Positions 45,766 through 59,751 of a stretch of DNA of 64,000 nucleotides are shown here, piece by piece. Source of the stretch: Punctularia strigosozonata HHB-11173 SS5 (taxonomy: Eukaryota; Basidiomycota; Agaricomycetes; Corticiales; Punctulariaceae); the NCBI RefSeq assembly GCF_000264995.1, contig NW_006767437.1, positions 1,285,946 through 1,349,945 of the forward strand, in the 5' to 3' direction. Both the position numbers and the translations under genes were made by a program. Position 1 is the first letter of the stretch, and the number at the start of each line of letters is the position of its first letter. The notes under the pieces are model-generated. The model saw nothing but the letters and a program-made list of their open reading frames with translations. It searched no databases and was not told the DNA's origin.

Positions 45766-47018
45766 CTAGTCTGATGAGCCTCCCAGCCGAGTATTGGAGA
45801 GCAAGAAACTGACTGAGGTTCTTGATCGCAGTATCTCTATGGTGAACAAACCGGCGTCTTGCCCGTCGGCTCCGTCCCGTTTCGTCAGCCAAACCGAAGT
45901 ATCTGTTGTAAACGTGAATGATGGACCCAAAGCCGGCTTCTTATTATTTGGAATAGATGCAGGAATGACGTAGTTTGCCCTCGCGGAGCTTGCAGAGTTG
46001 ACGATCTTCAACAAAGACGGGTTTAGAGAACTACAGAATATGCAGCTTGGAGATACCGCATTCACCAGAATAGATGCCGAGAGAGAGCGTGCTAAGGAAC
46101 GCAGCTGACGCATGAACGTTATCATCACCGCGTGACCTGCAGTCATCTTGGTTCACTACTTGTCAAAGACCGGTAAGAGTTTATTGACCTTGGGATGACA
46201 CGGCACTCAGCCCAGGACCGAGCAGCGGCGTGATGGAATCGATGACGACAATCCGTATGTGTTCACCGGGCATTCTCTCCGACTGAAGCCGGAAGGTACG
46301 AGCCTGAACTCGATAAGCCGGGAGAAGAGACGTACGGAGATTAACTGCTGCAGAGTATCCAGCACATCATGTGCTGCTTCGACGTCAAATGCCAGTGTTA
46401 CTTGGAGCCGCTGCGCTGCAGTCGCTTTCGCCTTCGATCCGCAATTCGAGTTTGGCTCGGATGATCATAAGGTCCTACGCACCTCACTATCAAATCCGGC
46501 TATGATATCCGAAACTTCCTCAGCTGCGAAATCTCCCGTAGTGTCCACCCATAATGCGCTCGCCTGGGGATTTCTGCACAGAAGTTGTAAAATCAGGTGC
46601 AACGCTACAAGCTGTGGCGAGGTAAGCATGGAAAGGTGTGCAAGCCTCGTTTCCTTCTCACAGATTTTCCTGTCCCTTTGTCTCCAGATAGCTCCACCAC
46701 GCATGCGGTCTCTAGTGACCGGAGTAGTTCATCGAGCACCTCCACTCCGAAGGTGAAAGGAAACGTGCAAGTCGCTCTGCGTGCTTGATCGGCGATCAAG
46801 AGATCAGAGCCACGAGCACCTGCCGCGCTGGCGGACTTCTGAATACTCGCGCGTAAGGCTTGAAGAGCTTGATAGGAGATCGTGCCGGGGGGCGAACGTC
46901 GAATGATGTCTGCTGTTGAAGCACCAAATAGCAAGTCGTGATCTGTTCGTATCTCGCATGCATCTAACGCATCCACAAGCTCTGAAGGTATAGGGGGTTG
47001 AAGGGCCTGCAACCGCAT
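45766..47018 (-). CDS. RAD51 paralogue, RAD51D-like
   Basis: This is a RecA-fold ATPase expected to assist RAD51 in homologous recombination. The chosen start at 47018 is MRLQALQPPIPSELVDALDA. The N-terminal helical region includes ISYQALQALRASIQKSASAA and FGVEVLDELL, the layout of RAD51D. Walker A is ELSGDKGTGKS. ASALWVDTTGDFAAEEV follows, then LAFDVEAAHDVLDTLQQLIS spliced to SERMPGEHIRIVVIDSITPL, with Walker B in IVVIDS. The C-terminal core is KPALGPSFTFTTDTSVWLTK and LFTIEILRSRTS, the usual end of RAD51 paralogues. About four exons can be followed. XRCC2- or RAD55-like identity is the alternative. The last ~20 residues are less certain. Confidence 0.82.
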
Positions 47019-48149
47019 TTTGCTGAGGCTGATTCTGTTCTCAACAGCGTTACTGTCCGTGCACAGAACCGACGGGACAAGATGGAGACACCGTGACTGC
47101 GACCTCGGGAGAATTGTGAGCTGCACGTGATTGAGTGTGCACCATAACATTTCTGCCTCGCCGCCTTCACGTCCCGATCACCGCAATGGACTGCATACCA
47201 GCCTCATCCACGTCCGCGCAACCACGTACTAGGCAATAATCCGGCGCGCATATCGTAATATCGTATCGTTGAACGGGCGACACTGTATTCGGCTCGAGGG
47301 CTTCTCAACTGTATTAGGCGCAGCTGACTATACCTGTGTGCGGCGGTGCTGCCTTCTCGATCTTTAGCCCTTCACCATAATAACGGAATACTAACCAGAG
47401 CTCGGAGCGGTGGCGACCCCGAAAGACCGAACTGGTATACGTGATGTTCTGCTAGGATGGACCTCAAAACTCCGGCGGGGGAGAGCGCTTACGCGTCACT
47501 CTGAAGCTCTTGGATCCCATAAGAAACATTACGGCGCCGTTGCCGTTGGTTCTCTTGAAATAAGCCTCGTCATAATAACGATGTAGTATTGAATCACAGG
47601 ACAATATTAGACCGGGGATTGCGTTGTCCCGGTCCATCATAGGGCACTTTCTCTTCTATTCGCACAGATGCAACCCAATTCCTACCTATGTACGTTGCTA
47701 AGCATAGAGAAGCCTTACATGAATTATAGCTCTGCGTTCCGGTAAGACTCAATAGCAATCTTTTGCCTTCGATCTTCTTTCATCAAGGCGCCCAAAGGAG
47801 TAACATTATCTTTAGCAGGTTCGTCACACAGTAGGCTCTTCTGCCTGTGGGGTAGTCTGATTATCATCCTACACAGCGTTCGGCATGGTGGCACCTGACC
47901 ATAAGTTATCAGACTTCTTCGTCTGAACCCTCGACACGCTAGATGGAATAAACCCACTTTGAGTAGTTCCGTCTCACCAAGACGCTTCTATTCATAAAAT
48001 TCGTTTCCACGGTGATCCCACCCTGGCACCCCCTCCCTTTCAATTGAATGTAACAGGATGATGCACACACATGTAAAGACTTCGCAGCACGAAAAGGCGG
48101 TGCTCAACACATACTTAAGCATTGAGTTTGTTTCCTGCCATGTGCGTAC
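47019..48149. other. Intergenic region, 1.1 kb, nothing recognised
   Basis: No open frame with a motif. It lies between two divergently transcribed genes (RAD51D-like minus and DUF6533 plus) and marks the start of the right-hand accessory block. Confidence 0.45.
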
Positions 48150-50011
48150 ATGGCCTCCCCTTTAGTCCATAGTCCTCAAGCTGCCCTGATCATAGCTATC
48201 GCATATGATGTGCAGACAGTCAACTATATCACTAGTGAGCACGTCTGCGCCTCTTCAGTGCTACCCCGCAGTGTCACTGAGACATTCAAGCGGCATGCCT
48301 GGCTTGGTTGGCTTACGATATGCTCATCACCGTCAGCTCCGAGGTATATAACTACTCTAGTTGTGATCGTTTCTGTGCTTAAATCCGAATGGAGGTCATA
48401 CTAATCCGAGAGTATGTCTACACCTCGCAGACGGAATGAAACTTGACGCCCAGCATAGATCAAAGTGGAGCCTGACGAAGGCGCTCTTCCTGACCCTACG
48501 GTACTACGTCCTTCTCGTGCTAATGTGGGTTTTTGTGCCTGAACGTTTGAGAGCGGCCGACTTACATCGATATCTGTAGTCTGATAGCGATATGTGCGTA
48601 TTTATGCCAATTATGTTAATGCAGACAACAGATACGTACATGGCACTAGATGGAACGCGCAGCGATCTGTCACAGCATGTGAATGGTTTACCCTCTGCGC
48701 ATCGTCGAGTACTCACTGCTGTGTTACAGTTGTATGAAACAAAGAAATAATAATGCCTGACTCCTAAGCGACTGACAGCACCATTGTCTAGCTGCGCCAA
48801 TTTCCGGAGTTTTGTATACGTGTGAGTTAGGCAAATATTCTCACTCTCCAGCAGGAGATTCAGTGGCTATTGTAGTGGTGGATTTGCATTATCCAGTTTG
48901 CTCGGATCCGCCTTGCTCCTGATACGCGTTAACGCTATATACAAGGGGGTATGGCAAGGTAAGCGGTTGACGGCAATGGGGCAATATAGTCTTCGCGATT
49001 GTGCTCAGCTGATACGCTTTGCAGTAACGATCCCAACAACGAGCATTTATCTATGCATGTGTCCCGCTTCTCGCACAAATGAATGATACTTACGGATTGG
49101 TGTTCCACTAGGTTCTGTACTGGTTTGCAATATCTCACTGATACTAGCCGACTCTCATTCTGATCCGTGACATCATAGGTGGACATCGCATGGTCTGTTT
49201 TGACCATTCAAATCGTCGGGGCAGAACAACCATCAAGCATGAGACTTCCGCTAGTGGGCTGTTTTGCTGGATCTAGGCCACCGACAAAGACATTTAATAG
49301 AATGTCAGTTGCGGCAGCGTACGTTATAACAAGCTTATCATCCAATCCAAACCAAATAAACCAACATACCTCAGAACTATGGATGCGGCCATATCCACTA
49401 TATACTTCCTACTTATATGCTGCAAGTTCGTCCAGACGAATAGGAACATCCAGGCAGGATCATTGCAACTGGGCGACCTTTGGAACGTGAGACGGTTCAT
49501 GCCTACCGTCTTCCTAGTATTCCGAGATGGGTGCATGTACTACTTTGTTGTATTGGGTATGTCGCTTGCGTGAATCTGGAACATAATTTACTTACGGCCG
49601 CTAGCTGGACAAATCGTGAATCTTGCAGTCTACTTGGCACTGAGTGGTGAGTGTCCGTACACGCATCTGGATATTGCAGCTGATACTGTGCTACTAGGCA
49701 GTCCTCCGAGTCAGGTGCTGCCAGTTGGTATGCTCTTGTACGTTATACCGGGCCCTCGAGTTGCTGCTCTGTCTAACCCAGATAAAGTGTGGCGATGAGT
49801 GTGTATCCAGTTGCCGTACGTCATGCACTTCCATCGCGAGCCTAACTGATCTACATATTCGACGGCACAGACCTCGCGGTTGTTCTACGATCTTCGCAAC
49901 AATCTTGGGGCGACTGACACAGCAAGCCGTGTCGACACGGAACTATCCCAGCTGGTTTTCCAGAGAAGCAAGCCGGACACGCGTGGCATGTCGTTGCGCC
50001 AAGTGGCTTAA
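48150..50011 (+). CDS. DUF6533-type multi-pass membrane protein
   Basis: This is a basidiomycete-expanded membrane family of unknown function. The start MASPLVHSPQAALIIAIAYD is followed after short introns by LAWLAYDMLITVSSE and QHRSKWSLTKALFLTLRYYV, which reproduce the DUF6533 signature (YDxLLT...EV...KWSLxKxLFLxxRY). Later TM segments are SALLLIRVNAIYKGVWQGKR, STIYFLLICCKFVQTN, FMPTVFLVFRDGCMYYFVVL, AGQIVNLAVYLALSG and VGMLLYVIPGPRVAALSNP. The tail exon SRLFYDLRNNLGATDTASRV ends FQRSKPDTRGMSLRQVA, stop 50009-50011. Many introns are short and some joins are weak, so partial decay is possible. A similar tail exon recurs at about 51.8 kb. Confidence 0.62.
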
Positions 50012-51699
50012 CCGATACACTAGCACAATATCGGAGAAGGATATCGATGGTCTTGAGTTTAATGTGTCATATTTCACGCATGAGATTTCAAGTTCGCTGT
50101 GTTGCCTGTCCAGAAGTCGACGACATACTTGCGCGAGGCATTGCATAACCTAAGCGATTGCTCGTGAGAAAGTTCACTCTGGATTCGGCTCGCCGTCACA
50201 CAAAGGTCTCGCTCGCTCGATGCTGCAAGCTCGTGTGCTATTGTCTAGATCTGACGAACACGCGTATAACTGTCTCCCTTCAATCGAAACGGGCCTCAGA
50301 GCGATTTGGTGAAGCATCTTCACTGCACATTTATAGTCATCGCTGACTAGATCTGGCGCTGAACAGGTACCACGTAGCGCTACGTAGTGCCGTTGATGCC
50401 GCACCACGCCATCCTGTCTGGGAAGCCCGCTCATGGAGTACGCTCGAGGGAGTACATACACTGGCAGTCTTGACCCACCATTCGCTTCTCGGCACTGGCT
50501 AAAAGGAGCCTCGAGTGGGGCTGCTGCTGTTGCATCATAGGGGATGACTGTGGTATGGTCGTTCACCGTCTTTTATGTTACTCCCGACTAATCGGCGCAA
50601 TAGAAAGCATGTCCATTGCATTACCGTATAAAACCGAGTAAGCGGGATGTCAAGCCTCGCATTCTTATTCGTGGACATTTCAACTTCACGCGTGAACTGC
50701 CGCTCAAGCAAGCCGACGTTTGCTCAAACGCCTAGCCTTCTGAACGTTGACTGATGCCGTCCTTCGCAAACGCCCGAGATGTAGACATTGTGCGGCCTGC
50801 CTACGTCCGGATCAAGACTCACCAGGCAGAGGACAAGGCTGTCGCATGCCGCAGAGCGCATCTAGACAGGAACCGGCCTCGATCCCCGTCTACGACTTTC
50901 GTGTCTGTATCAATGGTCTGCTGTTCGCCTACGACATCGACAGCAGAGACGTAAGGGTGTCATCAGTGAGGTCATCCGGCGGATCAACAACCCGCAGGAG
51001 GCGTCGAAGGAGGCGCGCACCGAGGAACGGAAGGCGCTTACGGGCATCCCTCATCCGGTCAATGCAGATAGCTTAGTGGCTTGATGGCATAGTAGGCGGC
51101 CCTTGGACTCGGAGTCGTTACCGTGTGCGATGACGACACCAGGAGTGAGCTTGACTTGGAAGAACATTTTTGGTATCTCAGTTGTTGTTATGCACCGCTA
51201 CGCATTTAAAAATGTGATTTGACGAAGTTTGACAACGCAATCGGAAACAGAGCATTGCTCTGGACAACGTCATACCTAGCCAACAGTGACCAGAACAACT
51301 TCGGATGGGGAATCGGACTGACGACTGGCACCAACCTCTACACGTACAAAATTACAACGCCTTTCCGCGGAGGGTTAGTCGGTTTCACTCGCAAGTTCCC
51401 GAGGCTCGTCGTAACTGAATGCTCAGGACAGCTTTATACCAGTCCAAGTATAAGATCAAGACGCAAGACCTATATTCTGGCACAGCAGGTTTCAACTGCC
51501 GACGACAACTCTATCCCTGTGTCCTTCTTTTACATACTGCATCGTCACGCTGAAAGGACGGCAGCACTATCTTTAACAGTCCTGTCGCATGCATACTCTT
51601 CTGTCTACGGGTATCCTCCCCACTGATTCCACCCTGGAGCTCCTCCGCGTGGCATTGGCGGTGCGAAGATCATAGGTGTATGGGCGCGCTTAACGACTG
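50012..51699. other. Region with unassigned open frames
   Basis: Two plus-strand stretches look coding but are orphaned. Near 50940-51085, a frame reads KGVISEVIRRINNPQEASKE followed by ERKALTGIPHPVNAD and ends in a stop. At 51219-51440, a frame reads FDNAIGNRALLWTTSYL, then NNFGWGIGLTTGTNLYTYKI and FRGGLVGFTRKFPRLVV. I cannot assign either to a family or find starts for them. They may be gene fragments between the two DUF6533 copies. Confidence 0.3.
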
Positions 51700-51935
51700 C
51701 CACATAGAACTCGAGGCTCTCATTCGTTACGGCGATATAGTTGCCGTACGTCGGCACGCATTGATCATGAGCGCAGATTGATACGGATGCCCATACAGAC
51801 ATCGCGCTTGTTTTACGACCTTCACGGAAGTCTGGGGTCGACGATAAGTACAGCGGGCCTTATGGATACGGAACTGTCCCAGTTGGTATTTCGGGCAAGG
51901 AACTTGGGCCTGCAAGACGTGTAGCAGCGCGGCAT
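51700..51935 (+). pseudogene. Remnant of a second DUF6533-type gene (tail exon)
   Basis: The stretch TSRLFYDLHGSLGSTISTAG followed by MDTELSQLVFRARNLGLQDV matches the tail exon of the gene at 48150-50011 (TSRLFYDLRNNLGATDTASR, then DTELSQLVFQRS). The splice-acceptor region and preceding gttgccgtacgtc are shared at DNA level as well. I find no matching upstream exons with the DUF6533 signature nearby, so this is probably a partial tandem duplicate. A complete but very diverged gene cannot be excluded. Confidence 0.5.
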
Positions 51936-52195
51936 ACGGCTTGGCCGATACACCATGGACGATCTCTCATGAGTCTGGTGCAGTAGTTATGCCTAGCCTG
52001 AAGTTTTATGTTGTTCACTCGTTCTTGAAACGCCGCCAGTGTACGTGAGGCATCACACAAGAGGAAGGTGAACATTGCTCTCAGCGGAAACGCATAATCC
52101 GAATGAAGTGCACTGAGAGTGCGTTCGGTGGGTTATGTAGACAATATATGTTGGTTTTATTACTCGTTGCGCCCAATGCGAACTCAGTCCCCGTG

Positions 52196-54432
52196 TTAGT
52201 CGGCCATGAACGCCGCGCACCGCTCGCCGACCATGACAACTGGTGCCTGGAGCTGACAGCAGGGTTTCAGCACGTTGGAACGTTGTAACTTTCCCAGTAC
52301 GCACATGAGTCGCCGGGATTGTAGGAAAGACGCTTGCGTCAGCTATGCGAAGTCTGGAGATTCGTTCAGAGAAGCGAAGGGCAACAAAGCAACTTTTCGC
52401 TTACCCGAGGACGCCGTGCACCCGCAGCTGATCATCTACCACTCCTTGCTGGTCTTCCGGGGCCATTCGGCACGTGGAGGAGTAGTGATACGTTGAATGT
52501 GCGTCCTTTAAGATGAAGTCGTTGAGGTCCACATCGCTCTCGCTCTTCGGAACGTGCAAATCGTTCATGGGATAGCCTTGTTCGCGCATCTTACTGCTGA
52601 GCAAGAGCGCCAGTCTGACAGCCTTGCGCATGACGACAAGGTCTTCCCCTTCAGCGAATGTTCGCAGGTCGCAAACCGGCCGGGTGCGAGGATCCAAGGA
52701 GCGCAAACGCACAGTACCATTGGATTTGGGGCGAAGGCCGGCGCACAAGAACGTAAAACCCGCTTCCGACGGTGCGAGTTGATCCTTGAACAAGGGGTCA
52801 CGCGCGTTGGCAGGAATCGGCATGATCTCGATGTCGCAGATATTCTCCGGGTTGTGGGCGTCGAGATCACGCCCTTCGACGCGAACGGGGGGATCAGAAT
52901 CAAAATCGAGGGTCCTAGACATTGCAAAGATCGAGACTTGAGGATTTGGGGAGAGGAAGAGACCAGTCCCGAACAACAGGAACTTGACGAGCTCGCGAAG
53001 GACCAGGATGGGCGAACTCTCGGCTGCATGGAGGGTATCAGACTTTGGTACCTTGTATTCGACGGCGACAGCGGAATGGTCTTGCTGAGAACGGTGTAAC
53101 TCAGCGAAAAGGCACAGTAGATAGACACCTAACGCACCGGCCCCCTTCCTACCCCTGGAAGGTCTTTGTGGACTTGTATTCCAAGGTTCGTCAGGTGGTC
53201 AGCAGGACCAATCCCGCTAAACGGAGCGTATGATGAATAAGCCGGAAAATGCGTGAGGTCGAAGCACGTACCTGAGCATCAGCAATTGCGGGCTTCCAAT
53301 AGCACCCGAAGTCACGACGATTTCGCGCCGCGCTCGCGCGATGAACGAAACGGGTGCCATATCGGCGTCCGCGTCTTCGTACTCGATCTGTACGCCAACG
53401 GCCCTAGGCCCTTCAGCCGTCTCCCGTAGATGGATGGAAGTCGCGACAACCCCGGGACATATGAAGAGGTTCTCTTTTCGGCTTGCGGCAACCTGGCGGA
53501 CAAGTTGTTAGGATGATAGCGGCAAGATACTCGACGCTGAAACACCTCAACAGGAAGAAACGCGTCGAACGACGACTGACGGAGTCCATCTTCCCCGAGA
53601 GTGACGTCGAAGCGTGTACATCCGAACGATTGAGAATCCGGATCGTTGCTTTCGGACAAATAGGGAATTCCAACAGAAGCGCATGCTCTAATGACTCTTA
53701 TCGTCCCCCTTGTAAGAGGCTCCGAAGAGGGAATATACGAGGAAAGCTCACTTAGTCGTATGTTTGAAGTATATGGCAGGAACCCTATTCTTCCACGGTC
53801 CTATATGATTCTCGTGAAGGATATCCGCAGGGACCTATCGGGATTCGGGACTGACCATCATGTCCACGATGCGCGGAGTCGGTATGCGATAGAGTTGTCT
53901 CGGACTTGTTGAAGAAGGGCTCAACGTCAGACCATCTCCATCCCTCTACACCTGAGGTCGACCAAGCGTTATAATCAGCGGGCGTTGACCTATGATAAAT
54001 GTTCGCATTGATCTTCGATGTGCCCCCAAGCGCCTTGCCCGTGACCAATCGGTTTGTCAAGCTGCTTAGAGCCTGCAACGGTTGTGATGCCCATTTGTAT
54101 GCCGGAGACGTGGCCCGTCGGAAGTCTTGAGATAGCAGAGGGACCCGGGATATCCAACTGGTTATAGCAGGTCCGCGCTCCAGGAGCAGAACTCGGGTAT
54201 CCGGATTTTCACTCAGTCGAGAAGCTACGACGCATCCCGCCGTGCCACCTGCTTGCCATTAGCCAGCGTATGGCCGTTGTGGGAGCAACGACGAACCTCC
54301 GACCTGTAATCAATGTCAACTCTGCGATTGCATTCTAGTCTGAGCTCAAGCACGCACCACGATGTAATCGAAATCTTGGTTTGCAATCTCCTCCAAGCTC
54401 CTGGATGGGTACTTCGAGACAAATGGCCACAT
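52196..54432 (-). CDS. GMC oxidoreductase, copy 2
   Basis: This FAD-dependent GMC-family enzyme is clearly paralogous to 5872-8103. The start at 54432 gives MWPFVSKYPSRSLEEIANQD, aligning residue for residue with copy 1. The FAD loop is GGTAGCVVASRLSENPDTRV. Signatures are GKALGGTSKINANIYHR and TSGAIGSPQLLML. The substrate domain carries LDAHNPENICDIEIMPIPAN, identical to copy 1. Active-site histidines are in TYHYSSTCRM and in IPATHAPVVMVGE, the latter spliced across an intron exactly as in copy 1. The end is AAFMAD, stop 52196-52198. Intron positions appear conserved. By eye about 80% of residues match in the C-terminal half. The gene seems intact and has no signal peptide. Confidence 0.91.
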
Positions 54433-54941
54433 GATATTAGCTGGGATAGCCAGCTGGAGCAGGCATGATAGCCCTTGCCAGATTCAGGACAGCATGGGAC
54501 AGCAATTGTTAGGGTGTGTTGAGCACCGTGCAAGATGGCAACTTCCTCATCTGCCCACCACAGCCTGTGTTACATACTTATTCATCGCTTTCTTGGGAGA
54601 GAGAAAGACGTTGTGATAGCCTCGTCTCGCGATGAATGCGAAAAGAAAGATGGTTATTTCTAGTGGTTGGCTGGGGCTCAGCTCATTCGCTATGACTATG
54701 TAGATGCGAGGCGTTCACGCGATACTCTTTCATGACTTCGAGTTTTGAGGGTCTATCATTCATAGCAAGAGTGGCGGTTCCAGAATGGACGACGTAGAGG
54801 TCATGACGTGAGGGTAAACGGCAAGCCGGAGAGACGCGTGCACGTTCTGCTTTCTCCCCTGGATTTCTCCATGACCCGGCTGTGGTGTGCAAGCAATTCA
54901 TCTGGCTAAAGCTGCTGCTCGTCGGATAATTTGCTGTCGCC
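54433..54941. promoter_or_regulatory. Divergent intergenic region between GMC copy 2 and MGM1
   Basis: The two start codons are 509 bp apart and face away from each other, so both promoters lie here. No TATA box or gene is evident. Confidence 0.45.
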
Positions 54942-57900
54942 ATGTATTCATCAACGATCAAGCGCATGTCGTCCGCGTTCAACCCGGTGCGCAAGACGGT
55001 TACCTATGGCCTGAAGTCACCAGGGCGACAGACTTCGCGATCCATGCATCGACAGTTTCGCTCTCCTTTCCTCCAGCAAGGCGGCCTTCGACTACGCAGC
55101 CAGTATGCATCGCCGGCCGCCCAGTCTCTCCGGCAGGTTCACGTACGGGCTCTCTCGTATTCCTCAATACCGCGGTTCGTCGCGCGCGCGTTTCGCGTAC
55201 CTATAGCTGGTGCTACGGTCGGAGCTGGAGGGTTAACCTATGCCAACTACAAGTTTGAACGTGAGTGACTAGCTACCGTATGCTGTACTGTCGTTGACTG
55301 AGAGGCAGAGGTTCGCAAGAAGACGGACGAGTGGTTGACGACGGCGCAAGAGACCGCTACCGATCTTCTGGATACGGCCTCGGACGGCCTGAATGCCGTC
55401 AAATCTAGTCTTTCAAACGTCAAGCTCCCTGAACTTCCCCATCTCGAGACGCCGCAGTTCTTGAAGGACCTCTTCTCGTCTGGGTCCGGCAACGGGGAGT
55501 CAGGGGAAGGTGGCAATGGGGGAGGAGGATCAAATGGGTCAAAGCCTCCTCCGGAGGATGCTGCTGCCATCGCCGCACTCGTGGCTGCGACCATGTCTTC
55601 ACCTTCCGATCCAAAGGCAGAATCTTCGGAGAATGGCCTCAATTCTCAGCAGAACGAACTCATGCATCTCACGCGAAAGCTCATAGAGATTCGCAGTATG
55701 CTCATGAGCATCGACCAGAGTGACTCGCTCAAGCTTCCGAGTATTGTCGTTATTGGTAGTCAGAGCTCGGGGAAGAGTTCCGTGTTGGAGGCAATTGTTG
55801 GCCATGAATTCCTGCCCAAGTAATGTCACGACCGCTGCGTTCGTACCGGATTAACTCACACAATCCACAGGGGAAACAATATGGTCACCCGGCGTCCCAT
55901 TGAACTCACCCTCGTCCATACCCCTGCCAAAGACGGCAAGGTGCCCGAAGAATACGGGGAATTCCCCAGCCTTGGAATTCGGAAGATGACCGACTTCAAC
56001 AACATTCAGAAAACTCTAACGGATCTCAACCTTGCCGTTCCCTCGTCTGAAGCTGTTTCCGACGACCCTATCGACCTGCGCATATACAGCCCCTACGTCC
56101 CCGACCTCACCCTGATTGATCTCCCGGGCTATGTACAGATAGCATCATTGGATCAGCCTGAAACGCTGAAGGAGAAGATATCGTCGTTGTGCGAGAAGTA
56201 CATTCGCGAGCCTAACATCATCCTGGCCGTCTGCGCCGCAGACGTCGACCTCGCCAACTCTCCGGCGTTGCGGGCGAGTAGAAAGGTCGACCCATTGGGC
56301 CTCCGTACAATCGGTGTGGTGACGAAAATGGACCTCGTCCCTGCTGAGCAAGGCGCGATGATCCTTGCTGGCAACCGCTACCCTCTGCACCTTGGATACG
56401 TTGGCGTAGTCTGCAAGCCCTCGGGCAAGAAAGGGAAGCGCGAATCCACGGCCGATGCTGCCCAACGCGGCGAAGACGACTACTTCGGCTCGAACCGCGC
56501 CTATTTCGGCAGCTCCACCTCGACGATGGTCGGTACGGACACCCTCCGCAGGCGCTTGATGGAGGTGCTCGAGTCCTCGATGGCGTCTTCCCTGCACAGT
56601 ATCACCAACGCGGTGCAGCTCGAGCTCGAGGAGGCGACATACCAGTTCAAAGTGCAGTACAACGACCGACGGATCACCGCCGAGTCGTACATGGCGGAGA
56701 CGATCGACGCGCTCAAGGCGCGCTTCAAGGAGTACACGCAGCAGTTCCGACGCCCGGCCGTGCGTGCGAAGCTGAAGGCGATGCTGGAGGACAAGGTGAT
56801 GGACGTGCTCGAGCAGCTGTACTGGCTCGACAAGCGCACGCCCGAGCTGAACGAAATCGGTGCGAACTGGAAGGTCCAGCCGGAGGACGTCGAGCCGTAC
56901 TGGCGACACAAGCTCGAGGCGGCAAGCTCGTTGCTCACCAAGTCGGGCGTCGGGCGTGACTCGACTCTGCTCGTCGCCGACGGCTTGCGCGCTTTGATCG
57001 ACTCGATCGCGACAGGCGAGCCGTTCACGCACCACCCACGAACGGCGGAGCGCCTCATCCAGCTTTCGCACACCATCCTTCGCGATCGGATAGGGGTCAC
57101 ATCCGATCAGGTCGAGAACTGCATCAAGCCGTACAAGTACGAGGTGGAAGTTGATGAGAGGGAATGGGAGCTGGGACGGGAGGAGGCGGCGCAGCTGTTC
57201 GAGAAGGAGATGAGCCTCTGTGAAGAGAAGCTGAAGGAGATCCGCAAGCGGATAGGCGGCAGCAGGCGGCTGAACGGCGTCATGAACTATGCGAAGACGT
57301 TGGAGGAGCGGGAGAGGGAGAGGAAGCTGAAGAGGCTGACCGGTGCGGATGACAGCGACGCTCAAGAGCCCGAGCAAATCTCGGAAGAGTCGTATCGGTA
57401 TCCCCCCGCCCAGATTCTGGATGGTGCGTTGTTGGTGCTGTGTGTGGGGTTGATCGATCCTAACAAGCCTTAGGACGGCATGCGTTGCTCTACACGGATA
57501 GGCTGAACATCTTGAAGTTGCGGCTGGCTGCGTTGAAGTCGAAGCGCTGCAAAGGCGGCCCTGAGAATGACGTCCTTTGCCCGGAGGCGTTCCTTAATGT
57601 TGTCGCTGACAAGCTCGCTTACACGAGTGCGATGTTCATCACTGTTGAGCTGCTTGACCACTTCTTCTACCAGGTGAGTATACTAGAGAGATCGACCTGG
57701 CACATGCTAACCAATGCTTGCCCAGTTCCCTCGAGAAATCGACTCGCGGTTACTCTATGACCTCGATCGACGAGAGATCGATGAATTTGCACGGGAGAAT
57801 CCCGTGGTTAGGCGACATCTCGATCTTCAGGAGCGTAAGGATAAACTCGAAGAAGTGCGTGCACTCGTTGCGACACCCTGACCCACTGTAACTCATTTGC

Positions 57901-58009
57901 TTTGCCTTTGGTGTAGGTTATGAAGCAGTTGAACAGCCTGTCGACGTTGCGAACGGACGTTCAACCGCAGGCACGGCGGCAGCGAGGGCTCTTCGGGAGG
58001 ATGTTCTAA
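54942..58009 (+). CDS. MGM1: Mitochondrial dynamin-like GTPase Mgm1/OPA1
   Basis: This is the inner-membrane fusion GTPase. The start [20 protein letters not shown] is a basic presequence, followed by a single hydrophobic segment [19 protein letters not shown], where the long form is anchored and a rhomboid protease would cut. A coiled-coil/linker stretch with a Gly-rich run comes next. The GTPase domain has G1 [20 protein letters not shown]2 [15 protein letters not shown]3 [11 protein letters not shown] and G4 VVTKMDLV. The stalk and GED-like end ([20 protein letters not shown], then [15 protein letters not shown]) complete it. Exons run 54942-55261, 55310-55821, about 55871-57425 and three short ones; stop 58007-58009. 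Length, about 900 residues, is normal. It is convergent with RAS. Confidence 0.96.
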
Positions 58010-58575
58010 TTCTGAATTATGTTTTGATGCCAGGACACTAGAGCCGGCAAGCTTCCTACCACCTCTCTATGTTATCATTTGCTTGTATAGGATACTGGAC
58101 GCTAATCGCATCGATCTCTCCTCATCCATCTCAACCTTGCGAGCATAAGACGTCCGAATGTCAGGAGGCCCTGGGCATTCTCATCTTTATGTAGATGGTG
58201 CCCTACGTATCGAGCATTGTGCAACCCCGAGCCTGACATTCTTCTCTGGATTGCCATCAACCAGTCTTATGTGACCATTGTGAGATTACGGGCTCCGGTC
58301 ATGACTGTGTTGCATGTTGTGCTTTGTCTAGTATAAATCCTATGGTGACAACCTCCACCGACTCCGTTAAGGACCCTGGGACCTGCGCCCGAGGGTCGAA
58401 CTCCGCACCATGAACCCATATAGCAGTAAACAAGAGGGACGAGAATCCGAAACATACAATGTACATGGGGTGAACGATAGCGAATGTCAGAACGTAAAGG
58501 GGTTAGGGGCTGGGAGTGGGAGGGAAACGCGAAAACGATAGGTGAAAGAAGGCGGAAGGGGAATAACGGCAAGGT
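58010..58575. other. Convergent 3' region of MGM1 and RAS
   Basis: Between the two stop codons there are 566 bases holding both 3' UTRs. No gene is seen. Confidence 0.5.

Positions 58576-59751
<1,176 letters not shown>

Noticed and set aside
56145-57377. 410-codon open frame on the minus strand
   Set aside because: It lies antisense to the GTPase and stalk exon of MGM1. GC-biased third positions keep the complementary frame open, and it shows no motif of its own.
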